A stretch of 56,321 nucleotides of DNA, taken from contig SXMN01000051.1 of NCBI GenBank assembly GCA_005777315.1, positions 1 through 56,321 of the forward strand, in the 5' to 3' direction. Made by a program: the position numbers and the translations under genes. This document shows positions 26,698-35,236 of the stretch, one piece after another; within the stretch, counting starts at the first letter, position 1, and every line of letters begins with the position of its first letter. The DNA is from Verrucomicrobiales bacterium (GTDB lineage: Bacteria > Verrucomicrobiota > Verrucomicrobiia > Limisphaerales > F1-12-MAGs170). The notes under the pieces were generated by a model that was given only the letters and a program-made list of their open reading frames with translations, made no database searches and was not told the origin of the DNA.

Positions 26698-27984
26698 ATG
26701 AAATCTGCAAGCCATCCCGCGCGTTCGCTTTTTATTTCAATCGCTCTCGGCTGCACACTGGCTATGGGAGCCGACTGGCCACAATGGCGCGGACCACTCC
26801 GCTCGGGCCACGTGCCGTCTGGCGACAAGATTCCATTGGTTCTTCCGGCTACACCCGTCGATGTGTGGCGTCTGAAGGTTGGAGAAGGACTGGCATCGCC
26901 GGTAGTCGCGGCAGGAACCGTGTTCTACTTCGACGCGATCGCAGGAAAGGAAACGCTTCATGCCATCGAAGCCGCCAGTGCCCGCGAACTGTGGCAGGCC
27001 ACGGTCGATGACACATTTCGAGATTCGCAGGGACCGGCCGGACCGCGCTGCACGCCGGTGGTGGATGGGGATCGGGTCTATGCGCTCTCCTGCAAAGGCG
27101 AACTTCAATGCCGGAAGACAATCGACGGCAGCCTGCTCTGGCATGTCAATTTTACCAACGAGCTGGGAGCGATGTTCATTGGTGAAAAGGGCAATGCCGC
27201 TGGTGCCGCCCGGCACGGAAACAACGGTTCACCCTTGGTGGCAGGTGATCGTTTGTATGCTCAGGTGGGTGGAACGAATGGCGCAGGCATCGTGTGCTTC
27301 GACAAGAAAGCCGGCACGGTGATCTGGAAGTCTCAGAATGACCTGGCGGGCTACGCTCCTCCAATCATGGCAAAGATTGGCGGAGTGGAGCAGGTGATTT
27401 GTTTCACGGCGGACGGCCTCATCGGCTTGCGCGAGTCCGATGGAAGCTTGCTGTGGTGCGTGCCGATGAAGACGGGCTACGGGCGGCACGTAACGACGCC
27501 AGTGGTTTTGGATGACATTGTGGTTGTAGCCTCACACCAGGTCGGACTCATCGGCACGAGGATCGTGAAGACCGACGGCGGCTTTCGCTCGGAGCAGGCA
27601 TGGTCAAGCAAGGAGTTGGCGATCAATTTCTCGAGTCCAGTCCTGTTCGGGAAACACCTTTTCGGGCTTGGTCCGGCAAAGAATTTGATATGCGTGGAAG
27701 CACTCACCGGAAAACTCGCATGGTCGCAAGATGGCTACTTCAACGCATCGGCGGACAAAGCCCACGCAAGCTTCATCGTGCTGGGGGAAAACATTCTCAC
27801 ACTCACCGACGGCGGGGAGCTCGTGCTGTTCCGCGCGACTGCCGCGGAGTTCAAGGAAGTGTCACGCGTCCAGATTTGTGCCGTGAATTGGTGCAATCCG
27901 GCTTATGCCAACGGGAAGCTGTTTGTGCGCGACGGCATCAAGACAACGGGTGAACTGCTCTGCCTGGATCTGATGCCACGCTGA
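26698..27984 (+). CDS. Secreted PQQ-type beta-propeller protein (outer membrane BamB-like repeats)
   Basis: This 429-residue exported protein starts at ATG 26698 with a signal peptide (SLFISIALGCTLAMGADWPQ). DWPQWRGP immediately after the cleavage region is the usual opening of verrucomicrobial and planctomycete PQQ-repeat propellers. Blade motifs recur: SPVVAAGTVFYFDA, CTPVVDGDRVYALSCKGELQ, GSPLVAGDRLYAQVGG and GIVCFDKKAGTVIWKS. The dehydrogenase active-site residues of quinoproteins are not evident, so binding or scaffold function is more likely than catalysis. It stands alone on the plus strand. Confidence 0.87.
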   Translation: MKSASHPARSLFISIALGCTLAMGADWPQWRGPLRSGHVPSGDKIPLVLPATPVDVWRLKVGEGLASPVVAAGTVFYFDAIAGKETLHAIEAASARELWQATVDDTFRDSQGPAGPRCTPVVDGDRVYALSCKGELQCRKTIDGSLLWHVNFTNELGAMFIGEKGNAAGAARHGNNGSPLVAGDRLYAQVGGTNGAGIVCFDKKAGTVIWKSQNDLAGYAPPIMAKIGGVEQVICFTADGLIGLRESDGSLLWCVPMKTGYGRHVTTPVVLDDIVVVASHQVGLIGTRIVKTDGGFRSEQAWSSKELAINFSSPVLFGKHLFGLGPAKNLICVEALTGKLAWSQDGYFNASADKAHASFIVLGENILTLTDGGELVLFRATAAEFKEVSRVQICAVNWCNPAYANGKLFVRDGIKTTGELLCLDLMPR

Positions 27985-28040
27985 AACACCTCAGCCTGCC
28001 CCAGAAGGAACCGGGGACCACACCGGGCAGACCGCCAGCT

Positions 28041-28691
28041 CTACCTGGAAGCAACCGCAACCCGCCAGGCTTCCGCGAATGCGCGGCACTGTGATTCCAC
28101 CCAGTGCCAATCGTCCGCCTCGATACGCTTCCGATCGAAGAGCGGATTGCCGATGCCTGCTCCGTCTGCTCCGGCGCGCATGAATTCCGGGAGCGTCTTC
28201 AAATCGACGCCGCCAGTGGGCAGGAGTTTGATGCGTGGCAAGGGCGCCTTGATCGCCCGGATGTACGCCGGACCGTAAAGTTCTGCCGGGAAGATCTTCA
28301 CCATCGTGGCCCCGTGATCCCAAGCGCAGGCAATTTCGGTTGGAGAAAGCGCTCCGGGAAACACTGGCGTTCGCAAACGCACGCATTGATCCAGGACATC
28401 GACCGTCAATGTCGGTGTGACAATGAACGATGCCCCGGCACCCAATGCTTCATCCAGCAGACAGCGTGATGTCACCGTACCCGCGCCGATGTTCAGGGCT
28501 CCTTTGGCGCACTCGACCGCAAGCCGGATCAGCCCGGCAGCATCCGGACTGTTCATTGTGATCTCCAGGTTCTGCAATCCCCCATGCACCGCCGCCGAGA
28601 TGAGCGGTTCGATCTGGTGCATCGCAAAACCCCGGAGGATTCCGATCAAGGGCACTTCCTGAAATCGATGATGGTTGAAACCCATACTCAT
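28041..28691 (-). CDS. KDPG/KDPGal-type aldolase (2-dehydro-3-deoxy-6-phosphogalactonate aldolase)
   Basis: This 216-residue class I aldolase splits a 2-keto-3-deoxy-6-phospho-sugar acid into pyruvate and glyceraldehyde 3-phosphate. The Schiff-base Lys132 is in MVKIFPAE and the catalytic Glu43 in LEITMNSP; GAGTV and LPTGGVDL form the phosphate site. The start overlaps the dgoK stop by ATGA, so the two are translationally coupled. That pairing points to the galactonate (De Ley-Doudoroff) pathway, so the function of DgoA is more likely than that of Eda. A dedicated galactonate dehydratase is not adjacent; the UxaA-type enzyme at 38.5 kb could take part. Confidence 0.93.
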   Translation of the reverse strand: MSMGFNHHRFQEVPLIGILRGFAMHQIEPLISAAVHGGLQNLEITMNSPDAAGLIRLAVECAKGALNIGAGTVTSRCLLDEALGAGASFIVTPTLTVDVLDQCVRLRTPVFPGALSPTEIACAWDHGATMVKIFPAELYGPAYIRAIKAPLPRIKLLPTGGVDLKTLPEFMRAGADGAGIGNPLFDRKRIEADDWHWVESQCRAFAEAWRVAVASR

Positions 28692-29719
28692 GGTTTTCGC
28701 GAATCAATCCATGTCTTCAAGAACATTCCCTGTCCCCGGATCGTCGCACGGGCCATCGTCCCGGGTTGGACGCATTGCCAGCCTGTGTCCGCGCCTAGAA
28801 GTTCCCCAAGTGCGATGCTGTAGAGATTCGCCAGCGCTCCAGTCGCGGCGATAAAAATGGGACATGTCACGGACTGAAGTGGGATCAACTCGGAACCGAT
28901 AACAAGTCCGCTGAAGAACCGTGTATTCTCACCCACCGCGCTCCGATCGAGAACAGACCGGGTGCGTACACGAAAAAGTCCGCCTGCCAATCCACACTGC
29001 CGGGCGTGGCGGACTCCCTCCTCGAATGCTGTCCGATCCCCGCCAGGCAATTCGACAGAAGGACTCGCACCGCCCGTTGAATCCACTTGAACGGATGCCC
29101 GCAACAGACTGTGCCGCCCGAGGACGTCAAACAACTCTCCGGTCATGTAGGTTTGAAAATCCACAACAGCGCCGCCACGAACGTGAATGTGTTTGGAATG
29201 TGTTCCGGGAAGGACAAGCAGCGACGCTTCGCGAGCCGCGGACATCTCCTCGGAAGCCATGATGCCAACCACTTCAATTTCCTCACCGCGCATGATGTCG
29301 GCGGAATGTGCCGCGCCCGAAATCAGATGCGTGTTTGAAATCCAATCCGGTCCCGCCCATTTGATTTCCGCATGGCTCAGGCCGCTTCCATTGAGTTGGA
29401 AGGGCAATGCTGCGTAGGGCAATTCACGCCAGCCCACGGTCGATGAGGCCATGCCGGAAACCACGAGGGGCACGGGTTCCGCGAACCTCCCCTGCCCTTC
29501 CACAAGTTTTTCCAACTGCTGCCGCAAGTACGCTTCAAAGATCGCCCCCCGCTCCGCCTGGGCCAACGCACCCGTCGATTGCGCTTGCTCATACAATGCG
29601 CGGACACCACTGCTCTCGCGGATTTCCCTGACCACGACGCGGCCCGCGTCAAACACCCAGCGAAGTCGAAACGTGGAAGTTCCCCAATCGCAAGATATGA
29701 ATTCCAGATGGTCGCTCAT
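28688..29719 (-). CDS. dgoK: 2-dehydro-3-deoxygalactonokinase
   Basis: This 343-residue sugar-acid kinase has an ASKHA-type fold. It phosphorylates 2-keto-3-deoxygalactonate at the 6-OH to give the substrate of the coupled aldolase. Family motifs are SCDWGTSTFRLRWV at the N-terminus, LVVSGMASSTVGWRELPYA, VLPGTHSKHIHVRGG and FQTYMTGELFDVL. It lies 18 bases after trmL and overlaps the aldolase gene by four bases, giving a compact operon. The upstream genes are housekeeping tRNA and DNA genes, an odd transcriptional neighbourhood for a catabolic pair. Confidence 0.94.
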   Translation of the reverse strand: MSDHLEFISCDWGTSTFRLRWVFDAGRVVVREIRESSGVRALYEQAQSTGALAQAERGAIFEAYLRQQLEKLVEGQGRFAEPVPLVVSGMASSTVGWRELPYAALPFQLNGSGLSHAEIKWAGPDWISNTHLISGAAHSADIMRGEEIEVVGIMASEEMSAAREASLLVLPGTHSKHIHVRGGAVVDFQTYMTGELFDVLGRHSLLRASVQVDSTGGASPSVELPGGDRTAFEEGVRHARQCGLAGGLFRVRTRSVLDRSAVGENTRFFSGLVIGSELIPLQSVTCPIFIAATGALANLYSIALGELLGADTGWQCVQPGTMARATIRGQGMFLKTWIDSRKP

Positions 29720-29737
29720 GGTGAATTGCCGGAAAGT

Positions 29738-30205
29738 CTATTTCATCGCGCCTGGAAACGCGAGCTGTCGCAGCGCTTCATAGAGGACGATCGCGACGCA
29801 ATTCGAGAGGTTCAATGAACGCGCATCTGTGTTGAACATTGGCAGGCGAATCCAGCTCTCATGACGGCTCCTGAGAAGCACTTCCGGCAGTCCGGCGGTC
29901 TCGCGCCCAAACACGAGGTAATCCTCCGCGGAGTATTTCACCGCAGAGTAGAGCTGGGGGCCGTTGGATTCCACCAGCCAAAGTCGCGCGCACTGTGGCA
30001 GGCCCGCCTCAAACTCCTTCCAGTTCGTCCAGCGTTTCCAATTGACGTGTTCCCAATAATCCATTCCCGCGCGCTTGAGCTGCTTGTCATCGAGCTTGAA
30101 TCCGAACGGTTCGATGAGGTGGAGCGTGGAGCGCGTCGCGGCGCAGAGGCGCGCGACGTTGCCGGTATTGGGCGGAATTTCAGGCTCAACCAGGACGATG
30201 TGCAT
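29738..30205 (-). CDS. trmL: tRNA (cytidine(34)-2'-O)-methyltransferase
   Basis: This 155-residue SPOUT methyltransferase, TrmL/YibK type, methylates the wobble 2'-OH of Leu tRNAs. MHIVLVEPEIPPNTGNVARL is the diagnostic N-terminus, so the ATG at 30205 is the right start. The knot motifs LVFGRETAGLPE and RLPMFNTDARSLNLSNCVAI form the SAM site. The start lies inside the 3' end of truA (20-base overlap), which implies coupled translation. Confidence 0.95.
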   Translation of the reverse strand: MHIVLVEPEIPPNTGNVARLCAATRSTLHLIEPFGFKLDDKQLKRAGMDYWEHVNWKRWTNWKEFEAGLPQCARLWLVESNGPQLYSAVKYSAEDYLVFGRETAGLPEVLLRSRHESWIRLPMFNTDARSLNLSNCVAIVLYEALRQLAFPGAMK

Positions 30206-30992
30206 CTGACACTTTGAGTTTCGGTTTCCGGACCTTGGGGTGGTAGAAGACCTTCCAAAGCACCAGCCCATGTGCGGGCGCTGTCATCCCGGCAGCGCTG
30301 CGGTCCTTCTTCTCCAGCATAGACGAGACTGCGGTAGCGTCGAACTTGCCGAGCCCGATCTGGATCAATGTGCCCACGATTCCCCGGCACATCTTGTAGA
30401 GGAATCCATCGCCCTCGATGATGAACGTCAACAACGGTCCGCTTCGGCGAATATCGCATCGGGTCAGCCGGCGCACCGTGCTTTCGGGCTTGTAGTTTCG
30501 GTTCGCTGCGAACGATTCGAAGTCATGGCCGCCGATGAACAACGCGCTCGCGGCGCGCATCGCGGCCAGGTTTAGTTCCTTGGGAACATGCCATGTCTCC
30601 CGCCGCAGAAGCGGCTGATGCGAGTGATGATTCCAGACAAAGTAACGATACTGTTTGCCAGACGCGTCGAACCTTGCGTGAAACTCCGCCGGACACCGGG
30701 AGGCGGCGACGATCCTGACATCTTCAGGAAGGTTCGCATTGATCGCGAGCGCGAGCCTCGCCAATGGCATCTTGAATTGTTCCTGGGGGATTTCCACGTG
30801 CGCAACCATTCCAATCGCATGAACACCCGTGTCCGTGCGGCTCGAACTGTGAATCCGTTTCACGCCTGGAAAAAGCCGTTGCAAAGCACTTTCAATCTTC
30901 TCCTGAACGCCGGTGCCGATCTTCTGAACCTGCCACCCGGCGTAATTGGTCCCATCATAGGCGATGGTGAGTTTGAATTTGAGCGTATCCAT
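30186..30992 (-). CDS. truA: tRNA pseudouridine(38-40) synthase
   Basis: This protein of about 268 residues converts uridines 38-40 of the anticodon arm to pseudouridine. The catalytic Asp54 is in SRTDTGVHA, and KLTIAYDGTNYAGWQ is the usual first strand. The ATG at 30992 is preferred because the longer frame from 31064 overlaps ruvX and has no homology. GDGFLYKMCRGIVGTLI is the C-terminal signature. The gene starts 16 bases after ruvX. Confidence 0.95.
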   Translation of the reverse strand: MDTLKFKLTIAYDGTNYAGWQVQKIGTGVQEKIESALQRLFPGVKRIHSSSRTDTGVHAIGMVAHVEIPQEQFKMPLARLALAINANLPEDVRIVAASRCPAEFHARFDASGKQYRYFVWNHHSHQPLLRRETWHVPKELNLAAMRAASALFIGGHDFESFAANRNYKPESTVRRLTRCDIRRSGPLLTFIIEGDGFLYKMCRGIVGTLIQIGLGKFDATAVSSMLEKKDRSAAGMTAPAHGLVLWKVFYHPKVRKPKLKVSDAHRPG

Positions 30993-31008
30993 TCGGTTTC
31001 CACCGCCC

Positions 31009-31422
31009 TCAGGCCGACAAACTCTCGAGATAACTCTGGAGCAGAATCGCAGCAGCGGCGCCATCGACGCGTTCCTTGCGCTCCGCCCGGCGGACGTTTG
31101 ACTGGATCAACAGGCGGTTTGCTTGAGTGGAAGTCAACCGCTCGTCCCATGTTCGGATTGGCACAGCCACCTCCTCCTGCAATGCGGCGATAAACTCGCG
31201 CACTTTCTCCGCCGCCGGGCCGTAGCTGCCGTCCATGTTGCGGGGCATCCCCACCACGATGAGTTCGACCTCCTTCGCGAGCAGCAAAGCCTTCAGCTTC
31301 ACAAGGGCGTCAGCGAACGGCTGCGCCGGGATGAAATCCAACGGCTGCGCCAGCATTTTCAACTCGTCGCTGACGGCGACGCCGATGCGTTTGGTTCCGT
31401 GGTCAAGAGCGAGAATTCTCAT
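31009..31422 (-). CDS. ruvX: Putative Holliday junction resolvase RuvX/YqgF
   Basis: This 137-residue RNase H-like nuclease acts in recombination or 16S rRNA 5'-end processing, depending on the organism. The acidic active-site residues are visible: Asp7 in LALDHGTKRIG, Glu in TWDERLTSTQA and Asp in VDGAAAAILLQSYL. VVGMPRNMDGSYG is conserved. Its start overlaps the stop of the PIN toxin gene by ATGA. Confidence 0.94.
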   Translation of the reverse strand: MRILALDHGTKRIGVAVSDELKMLAQPLDFIPAQPFADALVKLKALLLAKEVELIVVGMPRNMDGSYGPAAEKVREFIAALQEEVAVPIRTWDERLTSTQANRLLIQSNVRRAERKERVDGAAAAILLQSYLESLSA

Positions 31423-31907
31423 GGTTTCTTCCGATGTTGATCCTGCACCAGCGCAGCGGCCAACACTTCCGGCGAGATGAAAAAGTTCGTGGTTTGCAAT
31501 CTGCCGAAGGCGACAGGAAGTTCAACCAGGCCAATTTCCGCAGCACGCTCAAGCAGCCCCACCGTCCCGATGACAGTGATGCCAAGCCGCCGCGCTTGCT
31601 GACGTCCCTCCATGTCGTCCATCAGAACGCCACCAGCCTTGGTTTGCAAAGCCAGTTGCAGTGCTTCAGCTTCACCCGGGTGCAAGCCCGCCATCGGACA
31701 AAACTGCGACACACGTTCAACCCGCAACCAGTTCTTCGAGGCGGACAGCCATTCCTTTACCTTTTGCGGCGTATTGCTCTGCATCAATTCGTCACGCACT
31801 CCGGTGGGAATGAGAACAAAGTCGAACAGCGCGCCAAGCACTTCAGCACTGTCGATCAGGATCAGATAATGCAGGGGGCCGGCATCGGCTACAACGATGC
31901 TGCTCAT
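31419..31907 (-). CDS. DUF3368-like PIN-domain protein, probable toxin
   Basis: This 162-residue PIN-fold ribonuclease candidate has acidic positions seen in VADAGPL (Asp8), LHPGEAEALQLAL (Glu) and VLMDDMEGRQQARRLG (two Asp), then VIGTVGLLERAAEIGL, the signature of the DUF3368 family that usually pairs with a UPF0175 antitoxin. The ATG directly follows the TAG of the antitoxin gene with no spacer and in the same frame. The stop overlaps ruvX. The RNA target is unknown. Confidence 0.85.
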   Translation of the reverse strand: MSSIVVADAGPLHYLILIDSAEVLGALFDFVLIPTGVRDELMQSNTPQKVKEWLSASKNWLRVERVSQFCPMAGLHPGEAEALQLALQTKAGGVLMDDMEGRQQARRLGITVIGTVGLLERAAEIGLVELPVAFGRLQTTNFFISPEVLAAALVQDQHRKKP

Positions 31908-32174
31908 CTAATTGCCTATTCGCCGAAGGGCGACAGAATCCGACTCGAACTCGCCAGCTTCTGCCGGTCGAAACGCCTGGGAGGTCTTGAGAAACGCATC
32001 CGTACGCCAGCGATCCATTCCGAGAATTTCGCCCGCCTGAGCGTGACTGATGGTGCCAGCGCGGTAGGCCTGCGCCACCAACGCTTCGATTGTCCGGCGC
32101 GGAAACTCGGCAGGTTCTTCTCCCAACATTTTCAGCAGGGCGTCGGGAATGGATATTTCTATCGTCGCGGACAT
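31908..32174 (-). CDS. UPF0175-family antitoxin
   Basis: This 88-residue small DNA-binding protein begins MSATIEISIPDALLKMLG (ATG at 32174). The segment RRTIEALVAQAYRAGTISHA followed by QAGEILGMDRWRTDAFL is a helix-turn-helix typical of UPF0175 proteins, which neutralise DUF3368/PIN partners and repress their own promoter. The last codon AAT is followed by TAG and then at once by the toxin ATG. The 114-base gap to the hemL stop upstream should hold the promoter of the long operon. Confidence 0.85.
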   Translation of the reverse strand: MSATIEISIPDALLKMLGEEPAEFPRRTIEALVAQAYRAGTISHAQAGEILGMDRWRTDAFLKTSQAFRPAEAGEFESDSVALRRIGN

Positions 32175-32288
32175 ATCACTGACAGGTTGAATCTGCCACC
32201 GGGGAAAGTTTGGAACAAGCACGCAATTTGTCTCTGACGGCACTTTCGCTGCGACGGATTCCTCGGGCAGGGCGAGGATGCGGATGTA

Positions 32289-33635
32289 TCACAAGTTCTT
32301 CATCACCTTCGCCGCCGCCTGGATCGTCGTCTCCATATCGGACTCGGAATGCGCCACAGATAGGAAGCCCGCTTCAAACTGTGAAGGGGCCAGATAGACG
32401 CCTGCATCCAGCATTCCGTGGAAGAATTTCTTGAATCGCTCACGGTCGCTCTTCATCGCGTCACCGAGATTCAAGACTGGTTCGCTCGTGAAGTAGCCAC
32501 AGAACATCGAGCCGCACCGGTTGAAGGTGACCGACACACCGGCGGACTTCGCCGCGTCACGCATTCCGGCTTCGAGTTGAGAGCCGAGTTGTTCGAGGCG
32601 CTCGTAAACCGTCCCCCTCTCGCAGCCTTCTGACATTGCCTTATCTTTGGACGTAGAGATGGTCGGGGTAAGAGTTGCTCCGAGTCCTTCCAGAGTTGCA
32701 AGGCCCGCGGCCATTGCCAGCGGATTGCCGCTCAACGTGCCGGCCTGATACACGGGACCGAGCGGCGCGAGACAATCCATGATCTCAGCACGACCACCGA
32801 ACGCTCCAACAGGCAGACCGCCTCCGATGATCTTCCCGAAGCAGGACAAATCGGGCGTGATCCCAAATCGTTGCTGCGCGCCACCGAGCGCCAGTCGAAA
32901 ACCCGTCATCACTTCGTCGAAGATGAGCAGAGCGCCATTCTCGGAAGTAACTGTGCGGAGAAATTCGAGGTAGCCGGGTCTCGGCAGGTAAAGACCGGCG
33001 TTGCCTGGCACTGGCTCGATGATGATGCCAGCAATCTGGTTCTGGTTGGCGGCGAAGGCGGCTTTCACCGCCTCTTCATCATTGAACGGCAGAACGATCG
33101 TATGCTGCGTGAACGAGGCAGGCACACCAGCACTGTCCGGATGCCCGAACGTCAACGCTCCAGAGCCAGCTTTCACCAGCAACGAATCAGCATGCCCGTG
33201 GTAACAGCCGTCAAACTTCACGATCTTGTCGCGCCTGGTGAAGCCACGCGCGAGGCGGATGGCGCTCATGCAAGCTTCAGTCCCGGAGTTGCACATGCGA
33301 ACCTTCTTCACACTCGGCACAATCGACGTGATCAGCTTCGCCATCGTGACCTCGTACGGATTGGGAATTCCAAAGCTGGTGCCGTTCACGGCCGCCTGTT
33401 GAACCGCCGCAATGACCTTTGGATGCGCGTGCCCTAGAATCGCCGGCCCCCATGTCCCGACGTAATCGATCAGTTCATTACCATCCACATCGAAGACGTG
33501 CGCCCCACTCGCGCGATTGACGAAGAACGGTTGGCCACCCACCGCTCGGAAGGCGCGGACTGGGGAATTCACACCGCCGGGGATGTGTTTCAAGGCTTCG
33601 GCGAAGAGTTGTTCCGATCTGGCGCGGCTGATCAT
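32289..33635 (-). CDS. hemL: Glutamate-1-semialdehyde 2,1-aminomutase
   Basis: This PLP enzyme converts glutamate-1-semialdehyde to 5-aminolevulinate in the C5 heme pathway. The PLP Lys268 is in [43 protein letters not shown] and [16 protein letters not shown] are family signatures. The ATG at 33635 ([11 protein letters not shown]) matches the normal N-terminus. It carries an extra 18 or so residues at about 320-338 (polar, Thr/Ser/Lys-rich) not found in the E. coli enzyme, which makes it 448 residues long. It is divergent from the efflux operon. Confidence 0.95.
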   Translation of the reverse strand: MISRARSEQLFAEALKHIPGGVNSPVRAFRAVGGQPFFVNRASGAHVFDVDGNELIDYVGTWGPAILGHAHPKVIAAVQQAAVNGTSFGIPNPYEVTMAKLITSIVPSVKKVRMCNSGTEACMSAIRLARGFTRRDKIVKFDGCYHGHADSLLVKAGSGALTFGHPDSAGVPASFTQHTIVLPFNDEEAVKAAFAANQNQIAGIIIEPVPGNAGLYLPRPGYLEFLRTVTSENGALLIFDEVMTGFRLALGGAQQRFGITPDLSCFGKIIGGGLPVGAFGGRAEIMDCLAPLGPVYQAGTLSGNPLAMAAGLATLEGLGATLTPTISTSKDKAMSEGCERGTVYERLEQLGSQLEAGMRDAAKSAGVSVTFNRCGSMFCGYFTSEPVLNLGDAMKSDRERFKKFFHGMLDAGVYLAPSQFEAGFLSVAHSESDMETTIQAAAKVMKNL

Positions 33636-33946
33636 GTGGAGTTTGTGGCACCTTGGCTTGACCGCTTGCAAGCCAAGACTCGAACTACAGCCTGCAATTG
33701 GAAGGAAGCTCGAAACAAAGGCCGCTTTGGCAAACCTGTCGGAAATCAGGCAGTGCCCTAATCTTACTCATCCTCTTAACCTTTGGCGCTGATGGAGTAT
33801 GATTAGGATTACGAGCAAGATTATGACAATGCCGGAAATCGTTTCGGATGAACTTTGAGCGAACTGAATCCGGCCCATGCCCGTCACACAAAAAGGATTC
33901 GTCAACGCGACCTGGGCTTGTCACATTCCATTTCAACGATCCATTG
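33636..33946. promoter_or_regulatory. Divergent spacer between hemL and the RND efflux genes
   Basis: No gene is visible in these 311 bases. The centre (about 33760-33845) is AT-richer than its surroundings and contains short ATTA-containing repeats (TGATTAGGATTACGAGCAAG), a likely place for the two divergent promoters. No operator could be assigned. Confidence 0.4.
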
Positions 33947-35224
33947 ATGACTGCAAATCAACAGAAACAATCCCGCGTCACCGCCGCGTTGCTTGGTGCG
34001 ATTGTCGTGCTTCTCCTCGGGGCGTGCGAGCGCAACAATGCCCCCGATTCCACGTCGAAGAAGCCGGACGCACCCGGCAAGACCGTCCATGCCACACGGG
34101 TCCACCTTGCGCCGGTCGAGCGAATCGTCAAATCGTTCGGCTCCCTCTCGGCGCACGAGCAAGCCACACTCAGCACAAAGGTTCCGGGCCGATTGGAGAA
34201 TCTGCTGGTGGACCTGGGCGCGGTGCTCCGCAAGGACGACGTCATCGCCCAGTTGGATCAAAAAGATTACAAGCTGCGCCTGCAACAGGCCGAAGCTTTG
34301 CTGGCGCAGGCAAGAGTCCGGCTTGGATTGCCTCTCCAGGGCGAGGACGACAGCATCGCCCCTGAAGACACCAGCCAGGCGCGCCAGGCCAAAGCCGTGC
34401 TGGATGAAGCCCGCACCACGCGGGAACGCATCAGAAACCTCTCCGAGCAGAAGATCATCTCAAAGTCCGAAGTCGAAACCGCCGAGGCAGCGTACATCGT
34501 CGCCCTGGGCAAGCATCAAGCGACTGTTGAAGAAGCCCGCACTCAACAGGCGCTCGTCGCCCAAAGGAGGGCGGAAGTCAGGATCGCCCGTCAGGCACTG
34601 GAGGATACGACGATCACCGCACCGTTTGACGGCGCAGTCCAGGAACGACGTGCCAACATAGGTGAGTATCTTTCAGCCAGCTCGCCGATCATTACACTGG
34701 TGCGGATGGACCCGTTGCGCCTCCGGCTTGAGGTGGCGGAAGCCGAAGCTCCAAGAATTGCCGTCGGCCAGAAAGTGCGGCTGACTCTTCAAGGCACCAC
34801 GAACATTTACTCGGGAGAAATCAAACGCCTGAGTCCCGCCCTCGACGAGCGCTCGCGCATGTTGCGCATCGAAGCGGACGTTCCAAACCCTGGCCCGCTT
34901 CGTCCCGGATCATTTGTCACTGCCGAGATTGTCATCAACCCGAAGGACATGGCGGTGACTGTGCCGTCGCGCGCGCTGGTGACCTTCGCCGGGATCGAAA
35001 AGATTTTCGTCTTTGAAAGCGGCAAAGCCATCGAACGGAGCGTGACCACCGGGCAACGTTTCGGCCAGACCATCGAGATCATTTCCGGGATCTCCGCGGG
35101 CGATGTGGTCATCCTGGAACCGGGCGCTGTGCAAAACGGAGCGTCCGTCACCGCGTCCGTAGGTGAATCGAGCGGCGCACCCGCGTCATCGTTGAACAAG
35201 ATCACCAGCAAACCGAACGGCTAG
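33947..35224 (+). CDS. RND efflux periplasmic adaptor (membrane fusion) lipoprotein
   Basis: This protein of about 425 residues links an RND pump to an outer membrane channel. The ATG at 33947 gives a lipoprotein signal with the lipobox LLLGAC (lipidated Cys27); the longer frame upstream lacks sense. Order of parts: lipoyl/barrel-sandwich (STKVPGRLENLLVDLGAVLR), a long coiled-coil hairpin at about 95-190, the second lipoyl half (DTTITAPFDGAVQERRANIG), then beta-barrel and membrane-proximal domains. It ends at TAG, 12 bases before the pump ATG and in the same frame. No outer membrane factor gene is in the window. Confidence 0.92.
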   Translation: MTANQQKQSRVTAALLGAIVVLLLGACERNNAPDSTSKKPDAPGKTVHATRVHLAPVERIVKSFGSLSAHEQATLSTKVPGRLENLLVDLGAVLRKDDVIAQLDQKDYKLRLQQAEALLAQARVRLGLPLQGEDDSIAPEDTSQARQAKAVLDEARTTRERIRNLSEQKIISKSEVETAEAAYIVALGKHQATVEEARTQQALVAQRRAEVRIARQALEDTTITAPFDGAVQERRANIGEYLSASSPIITLVRMDPLRLRLEVAEAEAPRIAVGQKVRLTLQGTTNIYSGEIKRLSPALDERSRMLRIEADVPNPGPLRPGSFVTAEIVINPKDMAVTVPSRALVTFAGIEKIFVFESGKAIERSVTTGQRFGQTIEIISGISAGDVVILEPGAVQNGASVTASVGESSGAPASSLNKITSKPNG

Positions 35225-35236
35225 GCGCGCCTCCAC

